NCBI GenBank assembly: GCA_024138025.1
Contig: JAMXBD010000204.1
Span: 310,001-374,000, forward strand
Direction: 5' to 3'
From: Combretum micranthum
Lineage: Eukaryota; Streptophyta; Magnoliopsida; Myrtales; Combretaceae
DNA: 64,000 bases
How positions within the stretch are numbered: the first letter of the stretch is position 1; each line of letters starts with the position of its first letter. The translations under genes and the position numbers were made by a program. The notes under the pieces are model-generated. The model was not told where the DNA came from. It saw only the letters and a list, made by a program, of their open reading frames with translations, and searched no databases. Of this stretch, positions 46,850 through 59,795 are shown one piece after another.

Positions 46850-49600
46850 CCTCGCAGTTTGTTTAATCTTCTTCGTAACTCTTAGCTTTTTATGTTACCT
46901 ATCATATGTTTGGATGCCAATAAACAGAGGAAAAATTGATAGAGAAGAAAGAGATCGAAAAATAAGAAGTTTATAGCATCCTCTTATTCTATTTGTTTTT
47001 TTTTTTTTTGTCTTTATAAACTCTAATTTTTTCTCACATAAAGCTTTATTTTGTAATACATTCATGAATTTTCTTTTCATCTTTCAGTACAATCAGAAAT
47101 TATGTTGGTAAATTTTTCCACCTTGTTAAGTTTTCCATCGGTCTTATTTTATTTGCAGTTTTACTACCATGTCAAATGTTACAAAGCTTGAATCTATTGT
47201 GAGCTTATCCTTGAGCTTACTGTATTTTGTATATTTAGTTTGCTTGTTTGTTTTATTTAGATCACGTGCCTAGCATGTGTTATTTTGTTTTGTATATATC
47301 CTGCTACAGTTGTACAGTTTTAGTAAGTCATAACAAACAGAACATTTACTTCTTCCTTTCCTCTCTGTTTGTTTCTTCGCTTCCTTCTTCTTATCTTTCA
47401 AACCCTAATCAAAATCTATCATCTATGGCCCCAGATCTTTCTAGTGAGAATATTTTTTTTTATATATCTTGAATACTAGATGCTGAAATTCATCATGATG
47501 TATTGGATCTTGGGAACATCATTAAGGAAGAAAATAATTAATTAGTGTAAAATCGTACTAAGGTAATAGTTTTCCTTCGTCCTCGCCTTCATAAATGATT
47601 AAAATATGTGTATCTTCGGTGAAATCTACTTGTTCTCTGGAATTATCTCAGAGAAAGGTATGGCCACCAGAAAACTATTATACTTCCAAAGTATGATTGA
47701 AAGATCTTAAAATAGTCAATAAATGCAATGTCCTGTATTACTTGTCCTTTCTGCACAGCAGAAGAGACTTCTGAACATTTATCAGTGAACTCCCATTGGA
47801 TGGAAGCGTAGATGTAAATGCATCTCAACAATAAGCATCCAACTCTTAGTTGAGTGATCGAAGCAGTGATTCGTGATTACCAAGACATCTGTGAGGCACC
47901 ATCTAAAGCCAAAGTGGAAGTAGCTACACCGGGCCAACCCAACAATACAGGCTCCTGTCTTCACCAAATTGAAACCATCAGTATCCTCCTACAGAGTACG
48001 TTGAAGTGCTGAATTCCACAGATATAGCAACTGAGGTCTCGAATCCTAGTGAAATTAGGCATCAGAACAAGCTTCAACTAGTGAGAAAAGAGGTGAACCA
48101 AATGACAAATGTAGCAGTAACAGCTTTTTCATCCCAACACATAACTGAAAGCTCTAATACATACATATCCCTATTCAAGTTGTAGTAAAATTAATTGCAA
48201 TGATTTGATCATAAGACCAATGATAGTAGAATTGGAATCGTGTGCAGAGATTCAACAGGTTCTTTGTTACAAGCAACAAGGCAATTTGTAAATGCATTTG
48301 ATGGTGAAATGATGGAAGCTGTAATATAAAAATAGATAGTTTATAAAGAAGGGTAAGGGAGTGCCTTTTGATAAGTAATAAAAAAGACAAATTAGTCACC
48401 CTCAATAAAAAGATAATAATAATCACCTCTCACTTTAACCTGCATATTATTTTTGTCCCACATCAGTTTCTAATAACCCTTCAAACCCTAAATCTTCCTC
48501 TGCTAGCATTTACCTTGAAGAATCAACAAGTGATAAGTTAAGCCATTTTGTTTTTTCTCTTTGGAATATCTAAGAGAAATACATCTCTAAACCTCTAAAC
48601 CTATATGTATTAGGTATTGAAAATGTTGGTGCTTTGAATGAACAAGAAAACTCATAGCTTTTTCATTGGATCACACAGTAAGAGTTGTTTCATATGTTTC
48701 TGTTGAATAAACGGTTAGAACATGTGGTTTAGTTGTAACAAAAAAAGAATATCTATTGTTTGATAGGTTGTTGAATGCAAAAGGAGGGAAGAACAAGGTA
48801 AAAAAGAAAAGTGTTTTAAGTTAATTTTGTACCGTGGTGGATGCACTAACCAGCCCACAATTGTATGATGGTTAAAGTTTCGCATGCCTTCCCACAGTCA
48901 ATGCCAGAGGCCATGGAGGCTTCTATGGCGGCCTCAAACTTGCATGTTCGCATGTCCTTCGACACAGGCATGCTTTGGGGAGTGTGTCAGTGCATACCTT
49001 ATTTTGGGGACGTGCCATGTTGTATGATGTTACACAGAGTTGATCTTTTAATCTTGTTTAAACCTTTTCAATGGTCTTTCTAAATTATCTAAAAGGTAGA
49101 CCTAGCACTAATGTACACTTAAATCTAAGATAGTGTTTTTAGACATAGAATGATAGTAGACTTCTAATGAACCTAGGAAGTTAGATAACCATAAGAGTAT
49201 GTTTTCTTTCATAACAAAAGTAATGAGTTATTGTTTTTATGTGATGATCAAGTATTTCCAATAGAGTTAAGTAATTTGTTTTAGATATTGTCAGGTACGT
49301 CATTACCTTGGTTGTTGTTTGTGCATATTAGACATTAGTAGCTAAAAATAAACTAAGTAATTATTCAACCCTAAGAATTGTTTGTTGCTTATGCATGATT
49401 AGGCGTAGTAGATTGAGAGTACCGTTGATGCTGGTGTGGCACCTTAATGATCCTTGTATAACGTTGTGTTGAGTGTAATTGTACTTGGAATGGATTCTGG
49501 TAGATGACATGGAAATGATTGCAGCTTCCAAAGTGTTGGGGAGTATCCAATACCAAATATATATAAATTTATAAGTACGTGCTTGTTGTGGAGTCATGAG
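46850..49600. other. No recognised gene
   Basis: A pyrimidine-rich leader-like stretch followed by ATGGCCCCAGATC lies at 47340-47440 but opens only a short frame. Around 47985-48180 a 60-codon frame (begins near HQYPPTEYVEVLNST) has ordinary composition and may be an exon relic of an unknown gene. A frame at 48865-49083 is Met-rich and unrecognised. USE-like GTCCCACATCAG at 48456 is imperfect and lacks a TATA at the right place. Confidence 0.4.
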
Positions 49601-50725
49601 TGTTAGGAATCCTAGCACCACTAGGCTATAACTCATACGCACACAATGCGGAAGTGAAATCTACATGATGGGTGTTTAAATCAATTTTAAGCTCACTTAA
49701 CCAACCATTATCTTTTTAATCCTTTTTACACACAATTAAAACAATAATAATAAAGAGATAAGGAAGGAGAAGATTACACCAGATTTAATGTAGAGTTTAG
49801 TCCACGCCTTAGTCTCTACAGTTCACAATTGCCTTACTCAAGGAGGACTTTACACAATTCATTCAACACAAACCAATCGCCTCGCAAAGAGGACTTCACC
49901 ACAAATGTCTTGACACAAGGACTTCGCATTGCCTCAACAGAAAACTTCACTCAATGCTTACACATAAGTGGGACTTCACCAAAACTCTCAAATAAAATAG
50001 GTGAATAGTGCTTTACAATAGTGGCTCATTGATCTTAAGAATGATACTATTCACGTAACAAAAATAAACGCAAACAGAGAGTGTTTTTACATAATTTATG
50101 CAAGTTAAGCTCTACTTTCATGCTTAAATCACCCCAAAACTTATATATATATAAAAGGTTTAAAAACATAGCCATTCACCCAAAAGAACCTCCAATGGTA
50201 AAATTCAAAAGTCTACAATGGCTAGTTTTTAAATTGCCATGTCCTAAACCGTCGTGCCTCAATTTGGCCTTCGATCAAGTCTCTACTTATCGAGCCTTAG
50301 ATCCAAACTTGTCATGCCCTGGAGCATCTCACGCCTCAATTTAGCCATTAACCAAGTCTATTATCTATATCTCGTCTAGCCACAGACTTGAGCTTGTCGC
50401 ACCCTAACTGATCGACACATCAAGCCCTTGACGTGACTAGCAATCAAGCCTGTTCAACTTGTTTTGTTCCACTCGTCGCACCTTGGTTTTACACTTATCA
50501 CACCTTAAATCAAACATGCCGAGTCCTCGATTTGCCCCTCGAATTTAGGCCGCGACCAAGGCTATGGGCATCTAAATTTGATCATGCTAAATCCTGCGAA
50601 GAACAATATATATACAAACAAAAACATATATACGCATAAAAAGCTTAATCATATCAAAAACAAGTTTTTGCCCATTAAATGTAGCTTAATTAAGTTGTGA
50701 AGCATTTGTGCAATATATTTTCTCA
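49601..50725 (-). repeat. 3' LTR of the minus-strand element (1125 bp)
   Basis: In plus-strand order it starts TGTTAGGAATCC and ends TTTTCTCA. It contains repeated GGACTTCAC phrases around 49840-49980. It is diverged from its partner by scattered substitutions and small indels, so the insertion is not recent. Confidence 0.78.
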
Positions 50726-50817
50726 TCAAAACAAGATTGTAACCACCAGTGGTTTATCAATCTCCCTCCTTTTGATGATAACAATTATTGCACAGCATTG
50801 CTTCCCCTTAACTTAGC

Positions 50818-51015
50818 ACTCCTCCTCAATTAAGCGTTCGGGTAAAAGCTCACTTGTAAAGACATAAAGCTCAATTAAAGGTTCCAAGTTACATGCAATA
50901 AACAACTTGTTAAATGCAACTTAACTAACTCCTCGATTAAGCATTCCAGGTAAATGCTCACTTGTAAAGATATGATACTTAACTAAAAAACTTAAATTAT
51001 ACTTAATAAACAACT
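50818..51015. repeat. Tandem ~115-bp repeat inside the element
   Basis: Two diverged units, each with CTCCTC(A/G)ATTAAGC, GGTAAA(A)GCTCACTTGTAAAGA and a (C/T)AATAAACAACT ending, make up half of the 401-bp interior. Confidence 0.7.
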
Positions 51016-51126
51016 CATTTTTAGCACATAAAAACACATAAGCCTAATTTTTTTTTTTTTAGTCCACATAACTTTTCTTTAGGATGCGATTAAGCATTAA
51101 CCTTAGAGACCCACTCTAATACCAAT

Positions 51127-52289
51127 TGTTAAGAATGCCCACATTAGGTTATAACTCATATGCACGCATTGCAAAAGTAGAAGCTAAATGACAAGTTTTT
51201 AAATCAATTTTAAGCTCACTTAATCAACCATTATCTTTTTAATCCTTTTTGCACACAATTAAACTAGCAATAACAATAAAGAGATAAAGAAGGAGAAGAT
51301 TACACCAGATTTAACATGGAGTTCGGCTCATCCCCTAGTCTCCACATTCCACAATTGCCTCACTTAAGGAGCACTTCACACAATTCATTCAACACAAATC
51401 AATTGCTCATGAAGAGGACTTCACAACAAATGCCTCAACACAAGCACTTCACATTGCCTCAATAGATAACTTCACTTAATGCCTACACACACGTAGGACT
51501 TCACACAAGTGCCTTAACACATTAGGACTTCACCAAAACACTTGAATAAAATAGGTAAATGTGCCTTACAATATTGGCTTACTGGTCTCAAGAATGACAC
51601 TATTCACGTAGCGAAATAAACACAGAAAGAGAGTGTTTTTACATGACATCTGCAAGTTAAGCTCTACTTTCATGCTTAAAATCACCTAAAAACATTATAT
51701 TTATATCAAGTTTAAAAACATAGCCATTCATCAAAAAGAACCTCCAACGGTCAAATTCAACAGTCTACAATGAGCTTGTCGTGCCTTAAACCATCGCGCC
51801 TCAATTCGACCTTCGACTAAGTCTTTGCTTATCGAGCCTCATATTCAAACTTGTCATGCCCTGGAGCATGACACGCCTTATTTTATCCCATCAACCAAGT
51901 CTGTCATCTATATCTTGTCGAGCTTCAGACTTGAACTTGTCGAGTGTTAGTTTTGAGCTTGTTGTGCCCTAACTAATCAACACATCAGGCCCTCAACGCA
52001 ACCCATGACCAAGCCTGTTCAACTTGTTTTGTTCCACTCGTCGCGCCTTGGTTTTGCACTTGTCATGCCTTAGATCAAACATGTCGAGTCCTCGATTTGC
52101 CCTTTGAATTTAGGCAACGACCAAGGCTGTGCACATATAAATTTGTTCCAGATAAATCCTGCAGAGAACAATACACATACAAACACAAACATATATATGC
52201 ACAAAAAGTTTAATCATATCAAAAGCAAGTTTTTACTCCTTAAATGTAGCTTAACTAAGTTTTGGAGCATTTGTGCAATACATTTCTCA
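51127..52289 (-). repeat. 5' LTR of the minus-strand element (1163 bp)
   Basis: In plus-strand order it starts TGTTAAGAATGC, directly beside the primer-binding site, and ends ATTTCTCA. It is homologous along its length to 49601-50725. Confidence 0.8.
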
Positions 52290-52714
52290 AAGTTTAGGGT
52301 TAAGCGCGAATAACCCTATACTATGTGGGTTATTAGCTCAAAATTACAAATAATGAAAATATGATTGCTGCATTGAATGTCATGTCACATGTAACTACAT
52401 GTGATGATTGTTTGCGCGTGTGTGCTTACAATTTTAGCATACTAGGCTTTATCTCAATCCTTTTTATCTTTTCTAGGAGTAGGTGAAGAGCTTATAGTGT
52501 TTAACTTATCAAGATACGATATTCATATGGACTACAAAGATGATGATAATGGACTAGACTATCCGGCAAATTATTAATCATTAGATTCATGAGATGTTTT
52601 AAGGATTGATGCTTAAGGAATGGTGTTTCATGTTTTGGTTTATGTAACATATTAAGTTTAAATTTCTCAATTTGGATAGGTATGAGTTGGCTTTTGGTTA
52701 TGCCAACTTCAATA

Positions 52715-53090
52715 TGAAGTATTTATTAATTTTAATTGATTCAAGAAGCACACACAATTTTATTTAATCAAGAGTTGCTAAGCACTTTGGATTATTGATT
52801 TCTCCTTCCCATAAATTTCATGTGTTGATTGGGAATGGATAGAAATTGACCTGTGAAGGGAAGTTGGAGGATGTTACTGCTGTGATATAGGATTTTAGTT
52901 GATTGCCACATTTTTTGTTTTGGATATTCAAGGGACTAATCTTGTTTTAAGAGTGCAGTGGTTGCAACAGTTAGGTCTGGTTATCATTAATTCTATCGAC
53001 TTAACTATGAACTTTGTGTATAAAGGACAACATTGTTAGGGGAGAAATGGAGCAGTTATCAGAAATCACATTATTAGTTTCATTGATTGT
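52715..53090 (+). pseudogene. pol: Gypsy aspartic protease remnant
   Basis: Retropepsin matures the polyprotein. The catalytic motif appears as IDSRSTHNFI (52736-52765), where the family has DSGSTHNFI, so the Gly after the catalytic Asp-Ser is Arg. Further on, VLIGNG, LTCEGKLEDV and a WLQQLG-like phrase follow the usual protease order. Internal stops (for example TAA after NFI and TAG after GNG) show decay. Confidence 0.82.
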
Positions 53091-53099
53091 TGAAAAACA

Positions 53100-54597
53100 T
53101 GTTGGGTTTCCATAGGGTTTTAAAATTATACAGATCAAATCTTTTGCAGCGGATTTCAAAAGAAAACCCTAACCCAGTATCCATGTGTATTGATTAGATT
53201 AAAACAAAAACAAATAGTTTGATTTCGTACCTCTAAAAGCTTGAAACTTGAAATCAATTTGCAGATCGGATCTGTAGGTACCGCAAAATCACAATACCCT
53301 CTACGGTATCCACACGAACGAGCACTCTACAAAGGATCCTTCACGTGCTAGCGTGATCTAGAACATTTCTAGATGATATTGGGATTTTCACACACGACTC
53401 TTCGTGCTTCACTCTTTAGGGTTTGCAGATTTTCTCTGCCGATCTAATATCGACAGACAAGTCGTTAACCCTAAAGAGATCTCTTTATGTGCCTTTTATA
53501 CTAATGTCATTCTCACATGAGTAATGACAGTAGTGCCCCTTAATCTAATAAGGGATAATATTTCCTAAAATATAATTCTTGCACATAACAAATAATAATT
53601 TATTATTACTCTCAATAATAAAAAAATATTATTCCTACAAGACATCAAATTTAGTCTTTGATGTCTTTGATCCATTAATTTATTATTATTCTTAATAATA
53701 ATAAATTATTATTCCCACGAGACATTAAATTTAGTTTATGATCCTTTTGACTCGTTCTTTTGTGTGTGACCCTGTAGGTTCACTTAATGTTGGCAATTGA
53801 CTTAAAACAATTTTAGTCAACAAAACAAAGTGGCCTCTAGCAAGACATTATGTTTACCCAAATTAAATGAAGATCGGTGATCCGATTTTTACCTAATCCA
53901 TAACTTATGTTATTATCCTTTTGTCACATGATATCTAGATTAAACATAAGGCATGGATAGTGTCATCCTTATATCGTTCAATCTTATCATTTCTCGATTT
54001 CTAAGTAAATGATAAAAACAAATGAAATTGATTACGCTATCAATTCATTTGAGCACGGCCATGCATTTCTCAGTCTCACTCATCGAGGGGCCCAGAGATA
54101 TCTCTCTCACAACGAGAGGGACAAATCCCATCTTAATCACTCAACTTCCTCTACATGATTTACATTATGCCCAATCTCAACCTTTATAATTATCTGGTTA
54201 AAGACAACGTTTGATTGAGTTGAAACTAATATTCCTCATGTTGGAATCCATGATGATTTCAGGTCTGATGATACGATGACATTTTATTTTGAGAATCACT
54301 TATGACACTAATCCATGTAGTGATCTCAAAGCGGGTCAGTCCAGTACATAGTTCTCCAACATGTACCTATGAGTTTGATTTATATCTCCATATAAATAAA
54401 CATCCCATGATTATCAGTCAAACCTCACCTATACTAGATTTAATTCATTATTGTTCCCACAATAATGAGCATCTAGGGACATTTAGAATAATTAAATTAT
54501 TCACGGATCCTATTATAAAGTAAACATGCAAACAATATAATAGAAATGTTTATGAATGACAATATCCAGTAATTGGCCTAGGGCACAATCACCAACA
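53100..54597 (-). mobile_element. Solo LTR of a Ty1/copia element (1498 bp)
   Basis: Ends are TGTTGG..CCAACA. It is flanked by a perfect 5-bp duplication AAACA (53095-53099 and 54598-54602). On the minus strand it starts TGTTGGTGATTGTGCCCTAG and has a TATA motif TATAAAAGG at about 53493-53501, which sets the orientation. No internal region is present, so it formed by recombination between the two LTRs of a full element. It interrupts the gypsy pol frame, which resumes in phase once one AAACA is discounted. Confidence 0.92.
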
Positions 54598-54659
54598 AAA
54601 CAAATCAGTGGCTTGTTGTTTACAATTAATGGCTTTAATTGATGTTTCTTTAGAGCATA

Positions 54660-54884
54660 GTTGTCAAAATCACGAGTCAAATATACGATTGAATAAGCTT
54701 ATGATTTTATATGTTTTTTCCTAATTAAAATAGATGAAAAAAACGTTTAAGTGCATACTTTATATAAAATTATGAATTTAAGTGTGCAATTCTATACTTC
54801 AAGATTTTACTGGTTTTGTATGATTTTGTACATTTTACCAATTTTATGCATTCAAATGAATAGTTAAATCGCAATTTTGACAAC
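54660..54884. mobile_element. MITE with GTTGTCAAAAT terminal inverted repeats (225 bp)
   Basis: It starts GTTGTCAAAAT and ends ATTTTGACAAC, an 11-bp perfect inversion, and is flanked by CATA on both sides (54656-54659 and 54885-54888). It has no coding capacity and is AT-rich. The superfamily is uncertain from a 4-bp duplication. Confidence 0.82.
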
Positions 54885-54949
54885 CATATTCAAATGATAC
54901 TACTATCAATGCTTTCATTGAAGGATCATTAGGTAGATTTCCTTAAATT

Positions 54950-55523
54950 TTTAAGCCACCATCATCATTGCCTCCACTTCGAGAATTCAACATAAGATTC
55001 ATTTAAGGGGTAGTACTACTGCTATTAATGTTCGACCATATAGATATTTGCATTTTTAGAAAGGGGAGATTGAGAGGCAATTCAAGGACATGTTGCAGCA
55101 AGGACTTATTCATAATAATAGTAGCCCATTTTCTTCTTCGGTGCCGGTAGTGAAGAAGAAATACAAAACTTGATGCTTTTACATTAATTATAGAGGTTTG
55201 AACCATGCCGCTATTAAAGATGAGTTTCCAATACAAACAATTAATGAATTGTTGGATGAACTTCATGGAGCTATTGTGTTTTCTAAGTTGGACTTGTATG
55301 CAAGCTATCATCAAATTCAAATGCATCCAAATGACATTGAAAAGACTACATTTTGTACTCATGAGGGTCACTATGAGTTTTGAGTGATGTCCTTTGGTTT
55401 GAATAATGCTCCAATTACATGTCAGATGATTATGAATAAGACTTTCAAACCGTAGTTAAGGAATTTTGTTTTTCTTTTTTGACGACATCCTTGTATAATA
55501 CGTCATTGGAATCTCATTTAGCA
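54950..55523 (+). pseudogene. pol: Gypsy reverse transcriptase, first part
   Basis: Visible: RQFKDMLQQGLIHNNSSPFS (55078-55137), [28 protein letters not shown] (the palm Asp of SKLDL), EGHYEF then a stop in place of a codon, MSFGLNNAP, and FDDIL near 55480 for the catalytic YxDD-type motif. The Tyr is Phe here. The domain is cut at 55523 by the next insertion. Confidence 0.9.
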
Positions 55524-58500
55524 TGTTACGTTCCGAGGGGTACCCTAAACGTGGTAGTCCACCGTACACAATACTAAAGCCTAGGAATGACTACCTCATC
55601 CATGCAAAGGTTTCCATATCATGTACAAGGCGTATATCACAATCAAGGGAACACATCGGAGTAACGCAATTTATATTAATAATAAATAAGTAACAAGGCA
55701 AAGAGAATACTTATCATAAAACATAAACATATTAAGTTACAATTCTTAGGGGCATATCCCTCTATTGTCTTCAAATAAATATACATCACTAATCATATAA
55801 GTCATTACATATAAAGAATCTTACAAAATTACTTCATCTTATGATTCCATTTCCTTCATAGAAGCTTAACATCCTTCCATGACTTCCTTAACGTCAGGAT
55901 CCTCAATTTAAGCCACGGGTATACCTGTTTCAGCAAAATCTATAGAGGTATAAGCTACAACTAGCTTAGTGAGCTATTCTTTTTCATTCGCATCATATTT
56001 TCAAACAAGTTCATTTAGAATTTCACACATATGTTATGCATACAATGCAACAATCACGTGATTATGCAAATATATATAGTTATCTAGAAACCATATATAA
56101 AACGGATTTACCCCTCCGTATCGAAGATTAGGGAATCAGTGTTGAAGATCCTTGATCTTCTACTGCTAGTCCCCAGGTCCCCACCCAAAGCGTTTGGTTG
56201 GCTCGGCTCGGCTCCGAACCTAGAGTCGCATTCCATGGGCGATTTGGATTTTCTAGGAAGGAACATGACCCGTGTCATAGCACGATCACAGCCAATCTAA
56301 CTCTACGTAGGAGTAGTAGCCTTCCGAAAGATATGTGACTCGATGTATGCTATGCGTGTTTCATTTTTCTTAAGCCAAACCTTATTAAGGTTTATTAGGG
56401 AGCGATCAATCAATTTAACAATTAATAAGCAGTCATATAAGTAAGTAAACAAAATTATTTAAACAAGCAGATTGAAGTTGCGATATTCTTAATTCTCATT
56501 TCACGCATAAACATAGAATCACATATATACGCATAATCCCGAATTCCCCAAATATATCAATTTTTATCTTTTCTTAGTATAGTAATGCTACTACTTTACA
56601 AGCACAAGCAAGGTAACGAAATTAAGAGGAATAACTCACTCGTCTATTTCGCGATCTTCTTAGTCGTAGTAATCCTCAGGAAGGTAATCTCGTATCTTTC
56701 GGCACCTAGACAAAGAAATACCTGGGATGAGTATTTCATAGAAATTCTACTTAAACTTTCTAATTCTATTTCACTATGTTCGTCAAATTCGTATAGAATG
56801 AAATTCCAATTTAAAATGGCCACAACTTACTCATTTTAACTCGGAATTTCGCATATATTATACCGTTTTCTACCTATTCGAAAATATCTATCCATTTCTA
56901 AGGTTATCTTTGTCATATGAGGTCATTTGGGTTCCGAAAACATTGGGTACAGATTTAAAACGAATATTTCTAAACTTCTGCAAATCCATTTTCCAACTCA
57001 ACTTCATTCAAAAATTTTTAGTAAAAAAAATATATATATATATATGTATATATAATTGATTAATCCTTTGAGTATATAGATAAGCTCACTTTATATGCAA
57101 AATTTCTAATGGTAGTGTCTCAACAATTTATTTCATAAAACAATTCATTTTGAGTTGTTAAAACTTTAACTTTGACAATTTCTTTTCAAGTCTTTTAAAG
57201 AAACTTTATATTTTCATAGGTTATTATAAATGAGTATATTCTTATTTTATTTTCTTCATTAATTTTTTTTTCCAAAAACAAGTAAATTTTCCTTTAACCT
57301 TAGTCTTGCATAAATTTTACTTCTAGTGATAAAAGATCAAAGTTATCAAGTGTATTAAGTTTGTTGAAAACCTTTTATAACTTTGTATTTAAGATGGTTT
57401 TAGAAAATGAGTCTTGTCTTCTTATATTTATTATCTAAAATATAAGTTTTTGCTTTCTAAAACTTGTTCTTTTATTTCTTTTGAAAATAATCATCTTTTT
57501 TTTTTTTTTTGATAAAATCTTTTGTTTCTAATCTTATCTCATTTATATTCTTTGAAAATAAGTTTCTCTTTTAGAAACTTAAAAATCATTGTTTTCCTAA
57601 GGGGGTTATAACTTTATGGATTGAATTCATCTTAATTTTGAAAACTAGTTTGTTTATTAGTTTTGTTATGGAGTTAGAAAGAGTTTATTCTTAAGCTTTT
57701 TGTAAAAACTTTCAATATTAACAAATTATTTTACTAAAACCTAGGTTACCATAATATACGAAGAAAATATTTATTTTTTATGTTTCCTTGGTAAACTATC
57801 TTTGTTATTTAAGAAAACGTTGAGAAAACTCTATTTCTATGTTATTGATAATAACTTCATTATTTTGTGATAAGTTACATAATAGAAAATTTAGTTTTAA
57901 GTTCCTTTAGTAAAGTAAAATTCTACTTTTAAATTAGTTGAGACAATATCATTATGTAGATGCAAGTATTAAAAACATAAGAAAATACTAGAGACAATTA
58001 ATAATAAGCAAGATAATAAAAATATCAAGTATTAGGAACCTTAGCTTCATCAAGGTATTCCGGTCAAGTATTGGAAGCTTTAACTTCATCAAGGCATCCC
58101 GGGACTAGAATGGACTAGTCCCAAAAGATTAAGAAAATAAATAAAAGATTGTTTTGACTTGATATGCAAGTCTAAACTAGAAAGACTAGTCTTAAAGAAA
58201 TAGCATGAAATAAATAATTGCAAAGCATGAAATTAAATAAATAATAAGTGAGCTTATATGCTCTAAAATATATAATATACATAATATATTTAGTTAGATA
58301 TGAAATAATAAAATCAACATAACAACATAATAAAATAGGAAGTTCATGTGCAAGAACAAAACATGAACATGTGTTGCTTTTACTACACATATGAGTTTTC
58401 AAAACAACACCATAGTCATGTTAAGTTACATAACATGGGTAAATAAATGGTTGGAAGAAATATATCTAAAGTGTTAAAGTGGTATAAGATTAGTTGAAAT

Positions 58501-59795
58501 GAGTATTATGTGAGTAGTGATATGTGGTAGAAAGTTTGTGTATAAGGAATGAGTTTGTGGAAATTAGTTTAAGAGAGTTTTGGTAGAGAGAACTCTTGAA
58601 GAGAGGATTTGTGGAGAGATTTGAGAGAGTTTTGTAGTGAAATGAATTGTGTGAAAGAATGAAGAAGGAATGGGGTATTTATAGAATTTTGGAGTGAAAA
58701 TTAGATGTAATTAAATTAAAGAAAAAGAAAATAAATGCGGATGAAGAGGTGACGGCAATGGGGAAAGGAGAGAGAAAATTTGATTAAAAAATTAATTTTA
58801 TAAAAAGTGTAAGAGATGTTAGTAATATTGGTGTAGAATTTTTATGGAAAAAAAAATTATAAGAAATAGTATATAGGTGTAAGAATGGGTATAAGAAAAG
58901 TAAGATAGAGAAATTATAAATGAAAATAAGAAAATACTATAAATAGTAGATTAGACAATTAATACCGTAGTAATAAAATACGCGTAATAATACGATATCT
59001 GTAATTTTTAGCTACCGAAAAATTCTAAAACTGATATTTTTGGAAACCTTATATTTTTACGAGTCTATTGTATTAACGGAATATTTTTGCCATCCGTTAC
59101 CAGGCATAATTTTTGAAAACTGATCTCGTTTGGATCTGAAGGACACTAGAAATTTGGGAATGTGATATTTTTAAGCTTCTCTATTTATTAACGAACTATT
59201 ATCAACAATTATCTTCATTTCATTGTTTAGGGTTTAAGAGCGCGGATTGCCGGATCTTAAACACTAGTTTGTTATAAGCTTTGTTGACTTTTAGGTTCTG
59301 GTTTGACTTCCGGTTTTGTTGAGTTATTCGAAAGATCATATAATTTTGGAGTTTTGACCGTTTTTATATTTTTAGCTCGATATCTATGGTTTATCTTATT
59401 TTATTTATGATTATTTAATTGTTTTTAGTTCTCGGATCTTTTAACCCGTCTAGGGTTATAAGTTGACTCAGTTTGACTTTGGTGAAAATTGAAATTTCTG
59501 ATTCTAAAATTTATCGAAGAATTTAAGATCTTATCATTTCGTTGTTGAGTGTTATTTAGATATATCGTTGCGTTTTAGGAATCGAGTAGATCATTTGATT
59601 GGCGTACGGATGTTGATTCAATCGATAGTTGGATTTTATATTTTGTTTCAAGGGTCTCGTTTTCTCAGACTAATAAATTTTCGTGTTGAATTGATTTAAT
59701 TTGGTTTAACTTGAGTAGATTTTTAGGGTTTCGATTCTGGTGTTTGACTCTTAGGATGATTTTCTAAGAATTATGAAAATTTTCAGGGGTTTACA
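55524..59795 (-). mobile_element. 4.27-kb solo LTR (probably gypsy) inside the RT
   Basis: On the plus strand it runs TGTTACGTTCC..GGGGTTTACA, and is flanked by TAGCA (55519-55523) and TGGCA (59796-59800), a 5-bp duplication with one change. On the minus strand it starts TGTAAACCCC and ends GGAACGTAACA, and has a TATA box CTATAAATA at about 58674-58684 followed by a pyrimidine-rich leader. No coding frame of note and no second copy of the ends is present, so a very long solo LTR is the best explanation; a non-coding LARD-type element is the alternative. Discounting it joins the gypsy RT reading frame cleanly. Confidence 0.8.

Larger units (their letters stand above)
49601..52289 (-). mobile_element. 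Non-autonomous LTR element with a 401-bp interior
   Basis: Two long direct repeats (49601-50725 and 51127-52289) flank an interior without coding capacity. A primer-binding site next to the right repeat (reverse strand, TTGGTATTAGAGT at 51113-51125) fits initiator Met-tRNA, and a purine tract AAAAGGAGGGAG on the reverse strand near 50764-50775 lies toward the left repeat. So the element reads on the minus strand, with 51127-52289 as its 5' LTR. Flanks ATGAG and AAGTT do not match, so no target-site duplication is seen. It is either an internally deleted copy or a TRIM/LARD-like family. Confidence 0.8.

Noticed and set aside
48450..48475. Second snRNA-type upstream element
   Set aside because: GTCCCACATCAG deviates from the consensus and lacks a TATA at the proper distance.
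48865..49083. 72-residue frame with many Met and Cys
   Set aside because: No recognisable family, no nearby exon structure and no conservation to test against.
49596..52294. Target-site duplication around the minus-strand LTR element
   Set aside because: Flanks ATGAG and AAGTT differ, so either the ends are misplaced or the duplication is lost.
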